Of a stretch of DNA of 64,000 nucleotides, positions 35,720 through 45,816 are shown piece after piece. Numbering within the stretch: the first letter of the stretch is position 1; each line of letters opens with the position of its first letter. This stretch comes from Aquimarina sp. AU474. Its GTDB lineage: Bacteria; Bacteroidota; Bacteroidia; Flavobacteriales; Flavobacteriaceae. The notes beneath the pieces were generated by a model that worked only from the letters and a program-made list of their open reading frames with translations, did no database searches and was not told where the DNA came from. A program made the position numbers and the translations under genes. Where the stretch lies: positions 124,001 through 188,000 of the forward strand of contig NZ_OMPE01000009.1 of assembly GCF_900312815.1 (NCBI RefSeq). Direction: 5' to 3'.

Positions 35720-38700
35720 TTAAGCTTCGGTAGTATTTCTTACTTTCGTTTGATACATCACATTAGGCTTAGTCCCAACATGCTCAAGTAAGTGATACAT
35801 ACGGTTATCATGTTCTGATTTAGAAATTTCACTATGCTTATCGTTAGCATCTCCAAATATCATTGCTCCAGATGAACACGCAGCAGAACATGCTGTTTGA
35901 AATTCTCCATCCTTAACAGGTCTTCCTTCAAGCTTAGCGTCCAAAATTGTTTTTTGTGTCATTTGGATACACATAGAACATTTTTCCATAACCCCTCTAG
36001 AACGTACAGTAACATCAGGATTAATAACCATTCTACCTAAATCATTATTCATATAATAATCAAACTCGTCATTGTTGTTATACAAGAACCAGTTAAATCT
36101 ACGTACTTTATAAGGGCAGTTGTTTGCACAATATCTTGTACCCACACAACGGTTATACGCCATCTGGTTTTGCCCTTGTCTACCATGTGATGTAGCCGCA
36201 ACAGGACATACAGTCTCACAAGGAGCATGATTACAGTGCTGACACATTACCGGCTGAAATACTACCTGAGGATTATCAGATGGATTTTCCATCTCTCCAA
36301 ATTCAGATAAAGAACTACCTAAACCAGCAATATTATCTTTTTTCTCGTTATCATTTTCAAAACTATCTTCAGAAGAGTAGTATCTATCAATACGCAACCA
36401 GTGCATATCTCTTGATCTACGTACTTCTGATTTCCCAACTACAGGAACATTATTTTCTGCATGACAAGCAATTACACATGCACCACAACCAGTACAAGCA
36501 TTTAAGTCAATTGAAAGTTTGAAATGATGCCCTACAGAACGATCAAATTCTTCCCAAAGATCAACCTCTGGAGAAGTTACTGCATATGGATTATGATCTT
36601 TACTAACCATTGGCATAACATTCCAATCCTTAGCATCTTCTGTATTAAATATTTCAAGAGTCGTTTCTTTTACAATATCGCCACGACCCATCAGTGTATT
36701 ATGCAACTGTACACAAGCAAACTCATGCACACCTTCAGCAGCTGCTACAGAAACATTTTGCACAGCATTTAGGTTTTGATATAATGGATACGCATTAACA
36801 CCCACTACCATCTCTTCTTTAAGCCCTTTCGACTTACCATATCCTAACGCCAATCCAACCGAACCTTTTGCTTGTCCAGGTTGAATTATCACCGGAACAA
36901 CAACTGTAGATTCTCCAACTGTAACCTTAGCATAACTTCCATTAAGCGCTCCATTAGCAACATTTTCGTTAGTCAATCCAAACTGCTCAGCATCTGCCTT
37001 AGACACAGTAAGGTAATTATCCCATGATGCTCTAGTGATTGGGTCTGGCATCTCTTGTAACCAAGGGTTATTTGCCTGTTGACCATCACCTAATGAGGTT
37101 TTTGTATATAAAGTAAGTTCTAAACCATTTGATTTTGCGACCGAAAGTCTTCTCGCTGCAGCACCAACATTTGGCCCTGCACTAACCGGAGCCGGAGCAG
37201 CTGCATCTTCCAAATCCCCTTCAGGAGTTTCAAGAGCGTCAACCAATTCTTGTTTTGCAAGCGCCGGTCTTACCAACACTCCATCATGCAATGCTTGATT
37301 CCAAGAAGTACCCCCTAGAATACCTGTCCAAGTTTCTTTTATATAATCGTGATACGAAGCTGCATTTCCAGTCCACTTCAATAAAGTGTCTTGAAATTGT
37401 CTTGTATCAAACAATGGTCTGATCGTTGGTTGCATAAGGCTATAACTTCCTTTTTTCAACTCAACATCTCCCCATGATTCTAAATAATATGGAGTAGTTG
37501 CTATATAGTTACAAAGTCCAGCGGTTTCGTCATCATGCATACTAAATGCAACCGAAAGATCTACTTTCTCTAAACCACTCTTAAACTCTTCTCCATTTGG
37601 TAATGAATACACTGGATTAACTCCTGCAATCAAAAGACCACCAACACGTCCAGCATTCATATCTTTCACAAGTTGTGCAACTGCCTTAGCATTTCCTTGA
37701 CGAATCGTACGTGGTGTGTCTTGGCTAAAAGCTTTACTACGTATCGCTTTATTTATTGCTAAAACTACTAATTGCGCATCAACATCCTGAATACCACTTA
37801 CCACAACCGCATTACTCCCAGCTCTCTGGATTTGCTTAGCAGCCTTAACTACCTGAGCATCCAAATCCGCACCTAACGAACTTTTAGAACCAGAACCTGT
37901 AACATATGCATATAAAGCAGCTAATACCTGCTTTTGTTGCGTAGGCGTAACTGCAACTCTTTTATCAGCATTAGCACCAGTTAATGACATATTAGATTCA
38001 AAATGGATATGTTTAGACATCTTTCCATTTTTTGGAACACGACCTTGCGCATAACCACCATCATAACCACCACCTTGCCAGTCTCCTAAAAAGTCTGCAG
38101 CAACACTTACTATAGTATTTACTTTTGAAAAATCATAATCCGCTAATGCTCGTTCACCATACATCATTTGATACGCATCCAAAGCTTCACTTTGCGATAC
38201 TGCATCATAAACCACATGCTTAACGTTTTGATACTTTGCTTTAAACTCAGCAATCAATCTTGATGTAGATGGACTAGCAAAGGTTTGAGTAAGCACAACT
38301 ATTTGCTTACCTCCCAAACCATTAAGCTTAACACCTACTTCTTTATCCAAAGCCTCCCAACTAATATCCTCTCCACCTTTCTTTGGACCTTGTAAACGAG
38401 AATTATCATACAACGACAAAACCGAAGCATGAACCCTTGCATTAGCATCTCCATTAGATGAAGCAAGGTTGTTATTTTCTACTTTAATAGGACGACCCTC
38501 TCTAGTTTTAATCAAAATACTAGCAAAATCATACCCATCTGCAATTGTAGTAGCATAATAATTGGCAACACCAGGAACAATTCTTTCTGGCTGAACTACA
38601 TAAGGTATTGATTTTTTAACAGGCCCTTCACAAGCTGCCAAAGATGCAGCAGCTGTACTAAAACCTACATACTTAAGAAAATCTCGACGAGATGTCGAAG

Positions 38701-38842
38701 AACTCTCTAAAGATGATTTATCTCCTAAAAACTCATCCGCAGGAATTTCCTTAACGAATTCATTTTGCTGTAGCGCCTCAACAATAGAGCTATTCTCATT
38801 TAGCTCTTCAACACTTTTCCAGTATTTCTTGTTTGATGACAT
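35720..38842 (-). CDS. actB: Alternative complex III iron-sulfur subunit ActB
   Basis: A 1040-residue periplasmic subunit. A Tat-type signal (SRRDFLKYVGFSTAAASLAA) lies unusually far in, at about 52-71, and is followed by a lipobox-like AACEG. The N-terminal two thirds are a molybdopterin-oxidoreductase-like fold. In the described complexes of this family that fold lacks the cofactor, and no obvious cofactor-binding Cys cluster is visible here. The C-terminal third is a four-cluster ferredoxin domain, with CTGCGACVIACHAENN, CQHCNHAPCETVCPV, CVGTRYCANNCPYK and CSMC among its motifs. It passes electrons from quinol towards the haems of ActA. It lies 37 bp before actC. Confidence 0.95.
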   Translation of the reverse strand: MSSNKKYWKSVEELNENSSIVEALQQNEFVKEIPADEFLGDKSSLESSSTSRRDFLKYVGFSTAAASLAACEGPVKKSIPYVVQPERIVPGVANYYATTIADGYDFASILIKTREGRPIKVENNNLASSNGDANARVHASVLSLYDNSRLQGPKKGGEDISWEALDKEVGVKLNGLGGKQIVVLTQTFASPSTSRLIAEFKAKYQNVKHVVYDAVSQSEALDAYQMMYGERALADYDFSKVNTIVSVAADFLGDWQGGGYDGGYAQGRVPKNGKMSKHIHFESNMSLTGANADKRVAVTPTQQKQVLAALYAYVTGSGSKSSLGADLDAQVVKAAKQIQRAGSNAVVVSGIQDVDAQLVVLAINKAIRSKAFSQDTPRTIRQGNAKAVAQLVKDMNAGRVGGLLIAGVNPVYSLPNGEEFKSGLEKVDLSVAFSMHDDETAGLCNYIATTPYYLESWGDVELKKGSYSLMQPTIRPLFDTRQFQDTLLKWTGNAASYHDYIKETWTGILGGTSWNQALHDGVLVRPALAKQELVDALETPEGDLEDAAAPAPVSAGPNVGAAARRLSVAKSNGLELTLYTKTSLGDGQQANNPWLQEMPDPITRASWDNYLTVSKADAEQFGLTNENVANGALNGSYAKVTVGESTVVVPVIIQPGQAKGSVGLALGYGKSKGLKEEMVVGVNAYPLYQNLNAVQNVSVAAAEGVHEFACVQLHNTLMGRGDIVKETTLEIFNTEDAKDWNVMPMVSKDHNPYAVTSPEVDLWEEFDRSVGHHFKLSIDLNACTGCGACVIACHAENNVPVVGKSEVRRSRDMHWLRIDRYYSSEDSFENDNEKKDNIAGLGSSLSEFGEMENPSDNPQVVFQPVMCQHCNHAPCETVCPVAATSHGRQGQNQMAYNRCVGTRYCANNCPYKVRRFNWFLYNNNDEFDYYMNNDLGRMVINPDVTVRSRGVMEKCSMCIQMTQKTILDAKLEGRPVKDGEFQTACSAACSSGAMIFGDANDKHSEISKSEHDNRMYHLLEHVGTKPNVMYQTKVRNTTEA

Positions 38843-38898
38843 ATATAATTGATATTAGCTTCTTACTATTTTCCGAATAATCGGATAACAAATTTTTA

Positions 38899-40221
38899 TT
38901 AATAATGACACTTACCACATTCCAGACCACCCATCTGAGCAGCTGTTAGTTGATCTACACCATATTTCTTCGAGAGTTCTTTATGAATTTTCTCATAATA
39001 CTCATTATCTGCAACCTTAACATTAGTCTCTCTATGACAGTTAATACACCAACCCATAGTTAAAGGAGCATGTTGATACATAACTTCCATCTCCTCTACA
39101 GGGCCATGACATGTTTGACACTCCACCCCCGCAACACTAACATGCTGTGAGTGGTTAAAATATGCGAAATCAGGAAGGTTATGAATACGCACCCATTTTA
39201 CTGGCTCCGTTTCACCTGTATACGATTGCGAACTAGCATCCCAACCTACAGCCTTATATAGTTTTTGAATCTCTCCATCATAAAATTCTTTAGAATACTC
39301 TTCTGTTGCAGTACCATCAGCCACTTCACTAATAGATTTATGACAATTCATACACACATTAAGTGAAGGAATACCTGACGTCTTACTTACTCTAGCAGAA
39401 GAATGACAGTACTTACATTCTATTTGATTATCACCAGCGTGAATTTTATGCGAATAATGAATCGGTTGAATCGGAGCATAACCCTGATCAACTCCTACTT
39501 GCATAAAGTAACCGTAAACAAAATACCCACTAGCTAGTAACAAAAATATAGCTGTCACTAAAACCAGAAATTGATTCTGAATAAAAGCTTTCCAGATCGG
39601 AGTTCGTTCTTCAGCTTTTGGCAACTCTACATTACTAGCTTCAGCAAAGCTTCTTAATGTTTTGTTGACTAAAAACAACACCACCATCAGCATCAAAAAC
39701 ACCAATGCCAATATGCTTAGAATAACATTTGTCGAAACTCCAGAACCGCTTCCGGCTGCTACAGCATCACCAGTACCCGGAACAGAAGCCGGAGGATCAG
39801 CCTTAGGCTCCATCACATAAGCTAGGATATTATCGATATCCGTATTCGTTAACTGCGGAAAAGCATTCATTGCAGTTTTATTATACTCTTCATAAATAGC
39901 TACAGCTTGAGCATCTCCCGAAGCTACCATTGCTGCACTGTTTTTTACCCAAGAATATATCCATTCTCTTTCGTACTTATCAGCCACTCCAAAAAGAGCA
40001 GGACCTGTCATCTTCTTATATCGCTTATGACAAGCAGCACATAGAGATTTAAATAACTCTTCTCCTTTAGCTACATCTCCTCCAGATGAAGCTTCTGCAA
40101 CTGCAGTATTATCCGCAACCACTTCTTCCTGTCCGAAAACAGGGTTAAAAAAAGTAAATAAAAAAACAGTTCCTAGAATTAGGATTTTAGAGGCTGAATT
40201 TCGGTGTTTCACCTGTTTCAT
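38899..40221 (-). CDS. actA: Alternative complex III multihaem cytochrome ActA
   Basis: I start this gene at ATG 40221 (440 residues, MKQVKHRNSASKIL). The frame stays open to a GTG at 40299, but the extra 26 residues do not look like a signal region. A signal or anchor segment is followed by a monohaem cytochrome c domain (CAACH), a transmembrane helix, a second helix, and a multihaem domain. Six CxxCH motifs are seen in all: CAACH, CKYCH, CMNCH, CQTCH, CINCH and CGKCH, the last three residues from the C-terminus. ActA is the periplasmic electron wire of the complex. It is the first gene of the eight-gene operon; a -7 box lies at 40314-40321. Confidence 0.93.
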   Translation of the reverse strand: MKQVKHRNSASKILILGTVFLFTFFNPVFGQEEVVADNTAVAEASSGGDVAKGEELFKSLCAACHKRYKKMTGPALFGVADKYEREWIYSWVKNSAAMVASGDAQAVAIYEEYNKTAMNAFPQLTNTDIDNILAYVMEPKADPPASVPGTGDAVAAGSGSGVSTNVILSILALVFLMLMVVLFLVNKTLRSFAEASNVELPKAEERTPIWKAFIQNQFLVLVTAIFLLLASGYFVYGYFMQVGVDQGYAPIQPIHYSHKIHAGDNQIECKYCHSSARVSKTSGIPSLNVCMNCHKSISEVADGTATEEYSKEFYDGEIQKLYKAVGWDASSQSYTGETEPVKWVRIHNLPDFAYFNHSQHVSVAGVECQTCHGPVEEMEVMYQHAPLTMGWCINCHRETNVKVADNEYYEKIHKELSKKYGVDQLTAAQMGGLECGKCHY

Positions 40222-40313
40222 ATTATCAAGTAGAATTATCGTCTTAATTTTGGTATGGTTTTTTCTATAGTCTGTTAAAAAAGACTTAAAAACCACCACC
40301 TTTAATTCGACGA

Positions 40314-40321
40314 CAAAAGTA
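40314..40321 (-). promoter_or_regulatory. Candidate -7 box of the act-cox operon promoter
   Basis: The minus strand reads TACTTTTG (TAnnTTTG) 93 bases upstream of the chosen actA start, which implies a leader of roughly 85 bases. A -33 TTTG is not obvious. Confidence 0.5.
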
Positions 40322-40419
40322 CTATAATAAGTCGATTTTGGAAATGTTAGAGAAGCGTTAAGTATTAATTTATAATAATTCTAAATAATATTTTTAAACA
40401 ATTATGAGTTATTAAACTT

Positions 40420-40427
40420 TACCTTTG
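40420..40427 (+). promoter_or_regulatory. Candidate -7 box for the SPOR protein gene
   Basis: TACCTTTG followed by CCC lies 17 bases before the ATG at 40445, so the message would have a leader of only about 10 bases. No TTTG is seen at -33. Confidence 0.5.
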
Positions 40428-40444
40428 CCCTAAATTAATTTGTA

Positions 40445-40909
40445 ATGAGAATGTTAAACATTAGACACTATATATTTTTTGCAAGTTTTCAAGCCTTGGG
40501 ATTATCAACTATAATTGCTCAAGAAGACCCAAATTCAATCCCTGAAACGCCAAATGACAACAATTTTGTAGCTATAAACATAGCTCCTCCTCCAGAAGCA
40601 ACTGTTACAATTAACCAAGATCCCAAAATTACTACGCTTTTAGACATGAAGTCAAAAATGGAAAAAGATGGTGATTTTAGTGATCGTTATAAGGTTCAAT
40701 TATACAATGGAAATCTTAATCAGGCGAATAAAATCTTGAATTCTGCAAAAGAACTTTTCCCTAAATGGAGCTCATCTTTACAATATGAAACTCCTAACTA
40801 TAAAGTTTGGATCGGAAACTACAGAACCAAACTAGAAATGGATAGAGCATTATTAGAAATCAAAAAGGAATTTCCTTATGCTTTTCCATTTAAACCTGAA
40901 AAAAAATAG
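40445..40909 (+). CDS. SPOR-domain protein
   Basis: A 154-residue exported protein with a signal peptide (about 1-24, ending TIIAQ), a Pro/Asn-rich linker, and a C-terminal SPOR domain (about 78-150: YKVQLYNGNLNQANKILNSA ... YKVWIGNYRTKLEMDRALLE). SPOR domains bind glycan strands stripped of stem peptides at division sites and elsewhere in the peptidoglycan. With no other domain, this protein is likely a small periplasmic peptidoglycan-binding factor. It is monocistronic, divergent from the act operon and convergent with infB, with a shared terminator between. Confidence 0.9.
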   Translation: MRMLNIRHYIFFASFQALGLSTIIAQEDPNSIPETPNDNNFVAINIAPPPEATVTINQDPKITTLLDMKSKMEKDGDFSDRYKVQLYNGNLNQANKILNSAKELFPKWSSSLQYETPNYKVWIGNYRTKLEMDRALLEIKKEFPYAFPFKPEKK

Positions 40910-40930
40910 AACACTTTATTAGTCATATAA

Positions 40931-40961
40931 AAAAAACCTCTACAAAATGTAGAGGTTTTTT
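40931..40961. terminator. Bidirectional intrinsic terminator between the SPOR gene and infB
   Basis: A perfect 14-bp stem (AAAAAACCTCTACA at 40931-40944, complement at 40948-40961, AAA loop) has T-runs on both strands and lies between two convergent genes, so it can stop transcription from either side. Confidence 0.85.
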
Positions 40962-40988
40962 TTTATTTATATCACTGTATATTATTAC

Positions 40989-43799
40989 TTACAGTTTTTT
41001 CTTAACTGCTACTTCTTGATAAGCTTCTACAACATCACCTTCTTTAATATCATTGTAGTTTTTAACTTGCAAACCACAATCATATCCTTTACCTACTTCT
41101 TTCACATCGTCTTTGAAACGTTTTAAGGAAGCCAATTCACCTGTATAAATCACCACTCCCTCTCTTATCAATCGGATACCTGAATTTCTATAAATCTTAC
41201 CGTTCTGAACCATACATCCAGCAATAGTACCAACTTTAGAAATCTTAAATGTTTCTCTAATTTCTGCAGTACCAGTGATTTCTTCTTTCATTACTGGAGA
41301 AAGCATTCCCTCCATTGCATCTTTCAGGTCATTAATAGCATCATAAATAATTGAATATGTTCTGATATCGATTTCTTCTTTATCAGCAACCTGTCTAGCA
41401 TTACCAGCCGGTCTTACATTAAATCCAATTATAATCGCATCTGATGCAGAGGCTAATAACACATCACTTTCTGTGATTGCCCCTACTGCTTTATGAATAA
41501 TATTTACATGAATCTCTTCTGTAGATAATTTCTGGAAAGAATCTGTTAATGCTTCTACAGATCCATCCACATCACCTTTAAGAATAATATTCAATTCTTT
41601 GAAATCTCCAAGAGCAATTCTACGTCCGATTTCATCAAGCGTAATGTGCCTTTGTGTACGTACAGATTGCTCTCTATGTAATTGAGCACGCTTAGAAGCA
41701 ATATCTTTTGCTTCACGCTCATCTTCTAACACGCTAAATTTATCTCCAGCTTGCGGCGCTCCATCCAAACCTAATATAGAAACTGGTGTAGAAGGCCCAG
41801 CCTTCTCCACGTTATTTCCACGTTCATCCTGCATCGCCTTAACTTTACCACTATTTTTACCAGCTAGAACATAATCTCCCACACTAAGGGTTCCTGTTTG
41901 CACCAAAATAGTAGAAACATATCCACGCCCTTTATCCAAAAACGCCTCTACCACTGTACCAGACGCTAATCGATTAGGATTTGCCTTAAGCTCTAATATC
42001 TCTGCTTCAAGCAATACTTTTTCGAGTAATTCTTTGACCCCAGTACCTGTTTTGGCTGAAATATCGTGAGACTGTATTTTACCACCCCAATCCTCTACTA
42101 ATAGATTCATTGAAGCAAGTTTCTCTTTTATCTTTTCAGGATTTGCCTCTGGCCTATCCACTTTATTAATTGCAAAAATTATTGGTACTCCAGCTGCTTG
42201 CGCATGACTTATAGCCTCTTTAGTCTGAGGCATTACATCATCATCTGCAGCGATCACAATAATTGCTAAATCTGTTACTTGAGCACCACGCGCACGCATT
42301 GCCGTAAAGGCTTCGTGACCAGGAGTATCTAAAAACGCGATTTTTTGTCCGCCTTCTAACTGCACTCCGTATGCACCAATATGCTGGGTAATCCCACCAC
42401 TCTCGCCTGCTATCACATTTTCTTCTCGAATATAATCCAGTAATGACGTTTTACCATGATCAACATGTCCCATTACAGTTACAATTGGCGCTCTAAAAAC
42501 CAAATCTTCTGGAGCATCAACTATCTCTTCTATAGATTCTTCAATATCCGCAGTTACAAAATTAACCTCATAACCGAACTCATCAGCAACAATAGAAAGC
42601 GTTTCGGCATCCAAACGTTGATTCATGGTCACCATAATACCAAGTGACATACACGCAGATATCACTTCTGTTGTTGACACATTCATCATAGTAGCAACTT
42701 CAGAAACCGTTACAAATTCAGTTACTTTTAATACTTTACTTTGTTGTTCTTGCTGAGCAACATCATCTTCAGCCTTTTGACGGTGCTGATCTCTTTTATC
42801 TCTACGATATTTTGCTGCTTTGGACTTATTAGATTTACCCTGAAGTTTTTCTAGAGTTTCTCTAACTTGTTTTTGCACTTCTTCTTCACTAGGCTCTTCC
42901 TTAACTATAGGGGTTCTTTTACCTTTTGCAGGTCCTCTACCTCTATTTCCTTGGCCGCCGCCTCTATTTTGGCCACCTCTATTACCGCCGGATTGACCAC
43001 CAGGTCTTCCGCCTCCAGGGCCACCACTTTCCTTACTAATTCTTCTACGACGTTTCTTTGGATCACCTCCAGCCGCATTCTTATCAGATTTCTCGTCCTT
43101 CTTTTTTGCAGGCTTTTTAAATTGAGTTAAATCAATTTTTTGTCCTGTAAAATTAGGTCCATCTAATTTTTTATACTGAGTCTTTACTTTATCTGAAGCA
43201 ACAGGTTTTTCAACCTCAGTTTTATTTTCTTTAGGCTTTTCAACAACAGGTTTTTTAGCCTCAACTGGCTTTTCCTGCTTTACTTCTTTTACCTTTTCTA
43301 CAGGAGGTTTAGGAGCTTGTTTGGTTATTTTCAACTCTTTTTTCGCCGGTCTATTAGAAACCACTTCTGGTTCTTTTGGCTTAACCTCTTCTTTTTTAGG
43401 AGTTTCATCCACCTTTTTTTCGGGCTGCGGTGTTTCTTCTTCCTTCTTTTCTAATTCAATTTTCCCTACTTGTTTAGGGCCACTTAATTGAGCTTTAGCT
43501 TTAACAACTTCACGTGCCTCTGCAAGCTTACGTTTTTCTTCCTGCTCATTTTCAATCTGCACACGCAATGCCTCTTTCTCTTTTCTCTTTTCTTCCCCCA
43601 CTTCTTTTGAAGCTACCTTCTTACTCTTATCGGTCTGAAATTCATCAAACAAGAGCTGGTAAATATTAGGAGAAATTTTTGTGGTAGGACGCGCGTCTAT
43701 CTCGTGACCTTTTGAATTCAAAAAGTCAACAGCCCGATCAAGCGAGATATTGAATTCGCGTAGTACCTTATTTAATCTCATTGTTTTTGCTTCAGCCAT
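40989..43799 (-). CDS. infB: Translation initiation factor IF-2
   Basis: The 936-residue GTPase delivers initiator tRNA to the 30S subunit and promotes subunit joining. It has an N-terminal IF2_N helix bundle (1-55), a long charged low-complexity linker rich in Lys, Glu, Pro and a Gly/Arg block (about 60-330), a second IF2_N-type module (about 355-405), and the G domain starting near 435 ([24 protein letters not shown]). Domains II, III and the C-terminal fMet-tRNA-binding domain follow. It is the last gene of rimP-nusA-infB, 44 bp after nusA, and ends at the shared terminator 40931-40961. Confidence 0.97.
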   Translation of the reverse strand: MAEAKTMRLNKVLREFNISLDRAVDFLNSKGHEIDARPTTKISPNIYQLLFDEFQTDKSKKVASKEVGEEKRKEKEALRVQIENEQEEKRKLAEAREVVKAKAQLSGPKQVGKIELEKKEEETPQPEKKVDETPKKEEVKPKEPEVVSNRPAKKELKITKQAPKPPVEKVKEVKQEKPVEAKKPVVEKPKENKTEVEKPVASDKVKTQYKKLDGPNFTGQKIDLTQFKKPAKKKDEKSDKNAAGGDPKKRRRRISKESGGPGGGRPGGQSGGNRGGQNRGGGQGNRGRGPAKGKRTPIVKEEPSEEEVQKQVRETLEKLQGKSNKSKAAKYRRDKRDQHRQKAEDDVAQQEQQSKVLKVTEFVTVSEVATMMNVSTTEVISACMSLGIMVTMNQRLDAETLSIVADEFGYEVNFVTADIEESIEEIVDAPEDLVFRAPIVTVMGHVDHGKTSLLDYIREENVIAGESGGITQHIGAYGVQLEGGQKIAFLDTPGHEAFTAMRARGAQVTDLAIIVIAADDDVMPQTKEAISHAQAAGVPIIFAINKVDRPEANPEKIKEKLASMNLLVEDWGGKIQSHDISAKTGTGVKELLEKVLLEAEILELKANPNRLASGTVVEAFLDKGRGYVSTILVQTGTLSVGDYVLAGKNSGKVKAMQDERGNNVEKAGPSTPVSILGLDGAPQAGDKFSVLEDEREAKDIASKRAQLHREQSVRTQRHITLDEIGRRIALGDFKELNIILKGDVDGSVEALTDSFQKLSTEEIHVNIIHKAVGAITESDVLLASASDAIIIGFNVRPAGNARQVADKEEIDIRTYSIIYDAINDLKDAMEGMLSPVMKEEITGTAEIRETFKISKVGTIAGCMVQNGKIYRNSGIRLIREGVVIYTGELASLKRFKDDVKEVGKGYDCGLQVKNYNDIKEGDVVEAYQEVAVKKKL

Positions 43800-43843
43800 A
43801 AATGCCTTTTATTTTATGCTCAAATATAAATTAATTGTGATTA

Positions 43844-45076
43844 TTAATCCTCAAATTCTGATTTTAATATTTTGATCACTTCACTTACCGTCTCTTCCTC
43901 GAGATCAGTACGCTTTACAAGATCTGCCATATCCTGTTCTAAAATACTCTTAGCTGTATCTAATCCTATTTTAGAAAACTCCTCAATAATCCAAGAATCA
44001 ATTTCATCAGAAAATTCTGTAAGTTCAACATCCTCTTCTACTCCCTCTCTAAACACGTCAATCTCGAAACCAGTTAACTGCCCAGCTAATCTAATGTTAT
44101 GACCTCCACGACCAATCGCTTTAGAAACTTCTTCTGGCCTTAACATCACCTCTGCACGACTACCTTCTTCATTAAGTTTAATAGAGGTTACTTTTGCAGG
44201 GCTTAATGCCCTTGTGATATATAGTTGCACATTATTAGTATAATTAATAACGTCTATATTTTCATTACCCAATTCTCTAACAATACCATGTATACGCGAT
44301 CCTTTCATACCTACACACGCTCCAACAGGGTCTATTCTATCATCATAAGAATCTACAGCTACTTTTGCTTTTTCTCCTGGGATTCTAACCACTTTTTTAA
44401 CGCTAATCAATCCATCAAAAACTTCCGGAATTTCAGATTCGAAAAGTTTTTCAAGAAATAATGGCGATGTCCTAGACATAACTATAGCAGGCTTATTTCC
44501 TTTAAGCTCTACAGATTCTATTACTCCTCTTACGTTTTCTCCTTTTCGGAAAAAATCAGATGGTATTTGTCTATCTTTTGGTAAAATGATTTCATTACCC
44601 TCATCATCAAGCATAATAATCGCTCTATGACGAATATGATGAACTTCTGCTGTATAAATCTCTCCTTCTAATTCTTTAAATTGCTTATATATATTGGTAT
44701 TATCGTGTTCATGGATTTTTGATATCAAATTTTGACGTAAAGCAAGAATAGAACGTCTTCCTAAATCAATTAGCTTTACTTCTTCTGATACATCCTCACC
44801 TACTTCAAAATCTGGTTCAATTCTTTGAGCCGCAGTTAACGATATCTCTTGGTTATCATCTTCTACTTCCCCATCTCCAACAACAATTCTATTTCTCCAA
44901 ATTTCTAAATCCCCTTTATCAGGATTAATAATGATATCGAAATTGTCATCACTACCAAACTTCTTCTTTAGAGCATTTCTAAATACATCTTCTAAGATCG
45001 CCATTAACGTAACACGATCTATCAACTTATCATCTTTAAATTCTGAAAATGATTCTATTAATGCGATATTTTCCAT
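43844..45076 (-). CDS. nusA: Transcription termination/antitermination factor NusA
   Basis: A 410-residue RNA polymerase-binding factor that modulates pausing, hairpin termination and antitermination. It has an N-terminal polymerase-binding domain (1-125), an S1 domain (about 130-200), two KH domains (DPVGACVGMKGSRIHGIVRE and KAIGRGGHNIRLAGQL mark the KH loops) and a short acidic tail (345-410). It lacks the two acidic repeats of the E. coli protein, which is usual outside the gamma-proteobacteria. It is 13 bp downstream of rimP. Because the operon leader has a terminator-like hairpin (45563-45588), NusA could feed back on its own synthesis; that is inference. Confidence 0.97.
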   Translation of the reverse strand: MENIALIESFSEFKDDKLIDRVTLMAILEDVFRNALKKKFGSDDNFDIIINPDKGDLEIWRNRIVVGDGEVEDDNQEISLTAAQRIEPDFEVGEDVSEEVKLIDLGRRSILALRQNLISKIHEHDNTNIYKQFKELEGEIYTAEVHHIRHRAIIMLDDEGNEIILPKDRQIPSDFFRKGENVRGVIESVELKGNKPAIVMSRTSPLFLEKLFESEIPEVFDGLISVKKVVRIPGEKAKVAVDSYDDRIDPVGACVGMKGSRIHGIVRELGNENIDVINYTNNVQLYITRALSPAKVTSIKLNEEGSRAEVMLRPEEVSKAIGRGGHNIRLAGQLTGFEIDVFREGVEEDVELTEFSDEIDSWIIEEFSKIGLDTAKSILEQDMADLVKRTDLEEETVSEVIKILKSEFED

Positions 45077-45089
45077 ATCAATATTATAA

Positions 45090-45554
45090 TTAAAATGTTA
45101 TCATAACTTTTGCTTCTACAATATTTTTATAAGCTACATCAGCCTCTTTGGTAACTGTAACCTTACCTTTTCCAACAGGCTTAGGCTCTCTAGCTTTCCA
45201 AGTTAAGGAGATAGCCTCTTCTGTAACAGAAATCAACTCTCCTTCAATAGTTTGATCTTGAGTTTTTATCTTGAGTTTTCTCCCTATATTTTTTTTGTAT
45301 TGACGAATATGTTTCAACCCCTCAGAGACTCCCGAAGACATCACCTGCAGAGAAAAATCTTCTTCTTCTCGATCAAGATTATGTTCTATCGCTCTACTAA
45401 CAGCAATACAATCCTCAACTTTGACACCATCGTCTCCATCAATAATAATTTCAATACTGTTATCAGGATGAATTTTAAAATCGATCAAAAACAGAGACGT
45501 ATTTTCTTTAAGCGCCTCTTCTAATAAATTTTGAACTTTGTCTTTCAATGACAT
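45090..45554 (-). CDS. rimP: Ribosome maturation factor RimP
   Basis: A 154-residue 30S assembly factor (MSLKDKVQNLLEEALKENTS) with the two usual domains. The N-terminal alpha/beta domain contains DGDDGVKVEDCIAVSRAIEH, and the C-terminal Sm-like barrel covers about 85-154 (KIKTQDQTIEGELISV). I start it at ATG 45554. The frame is open for another 12 codons upstream, but those codons would be read through the leader hairpin and are not family-like. It is the first gene of the rimP-nusA-infB operon. Confidence 0.95.
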   Translation of the reverse strand: MSLKDKVQNLLEEALKENTSLFLIDFKIHPDNSIEIIIDGDDGVKVEDCIAVSRAIEHNLDREEEDFSLQVMSSGVSEGLKHIRQYKKNIGRKLKIKTQDQTIEGELISVTEEAISLTWKAREPKPVGKGKVTVTKEADVAYKNIVEAKVMITF

Positions 45555-45562
45555 AACTAGAT

Positions 45563-45588
45563 AAAAAGAGGGGACTTCTCGTCCCCTC
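45563..45588 (-). promoter_or_regulatory. Terminator-like leader hairpin (candidate attenuator) before rimP
   Basis: On the minus strand GAGGGGAC-GAGAA-GTCCCCTC forms a perfect 8-bp GC-rich stem followed at once by five T residues, ending 9 bases before the rimP ATG. It lies inside the predicted 5' untranslated region (promoter at 45615-45643), not after a gene, so it is placed to attenuate the operon. Confidence 0.6.
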
Positions 45589-45614
45589 AACTTGGTTTTT
45601 TAATTTCAACGGTG

Positions 45615-45643
45615 CAAAGATAGCAATAATATCTTAGATACAA
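45615..45643 (-). promoter_or_regulatory. Promoter of rimP-nusA-infB
   Basis: The minus strand has TTG (45641-45643), an 18-base spacer and TATCTTTG (45615-45622), an excellent match to the Bacteroidota consensus TTG-N17-19-TAnnTTTG. Transcription would begin near 45608-45610, giving a leader of about 55 bases that contains the hairpin at 45563-45588. Confidence 0.75.
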
Positions 45644-45816
45644 AATATGTGAAAGAATGAATTTATTCGTAAATTTAATATATCTAAGATCAGGGTAGTT
45701 TACTTAGACTTAATGCATTGCAAATCCCCAATAAAAATCTAGCCACTATCCTTCTGAGTGTTTAAAAATTCTGAGATTACCTTATTACTACATTACTCAT
45801 TCAAAAAAGCAATATT

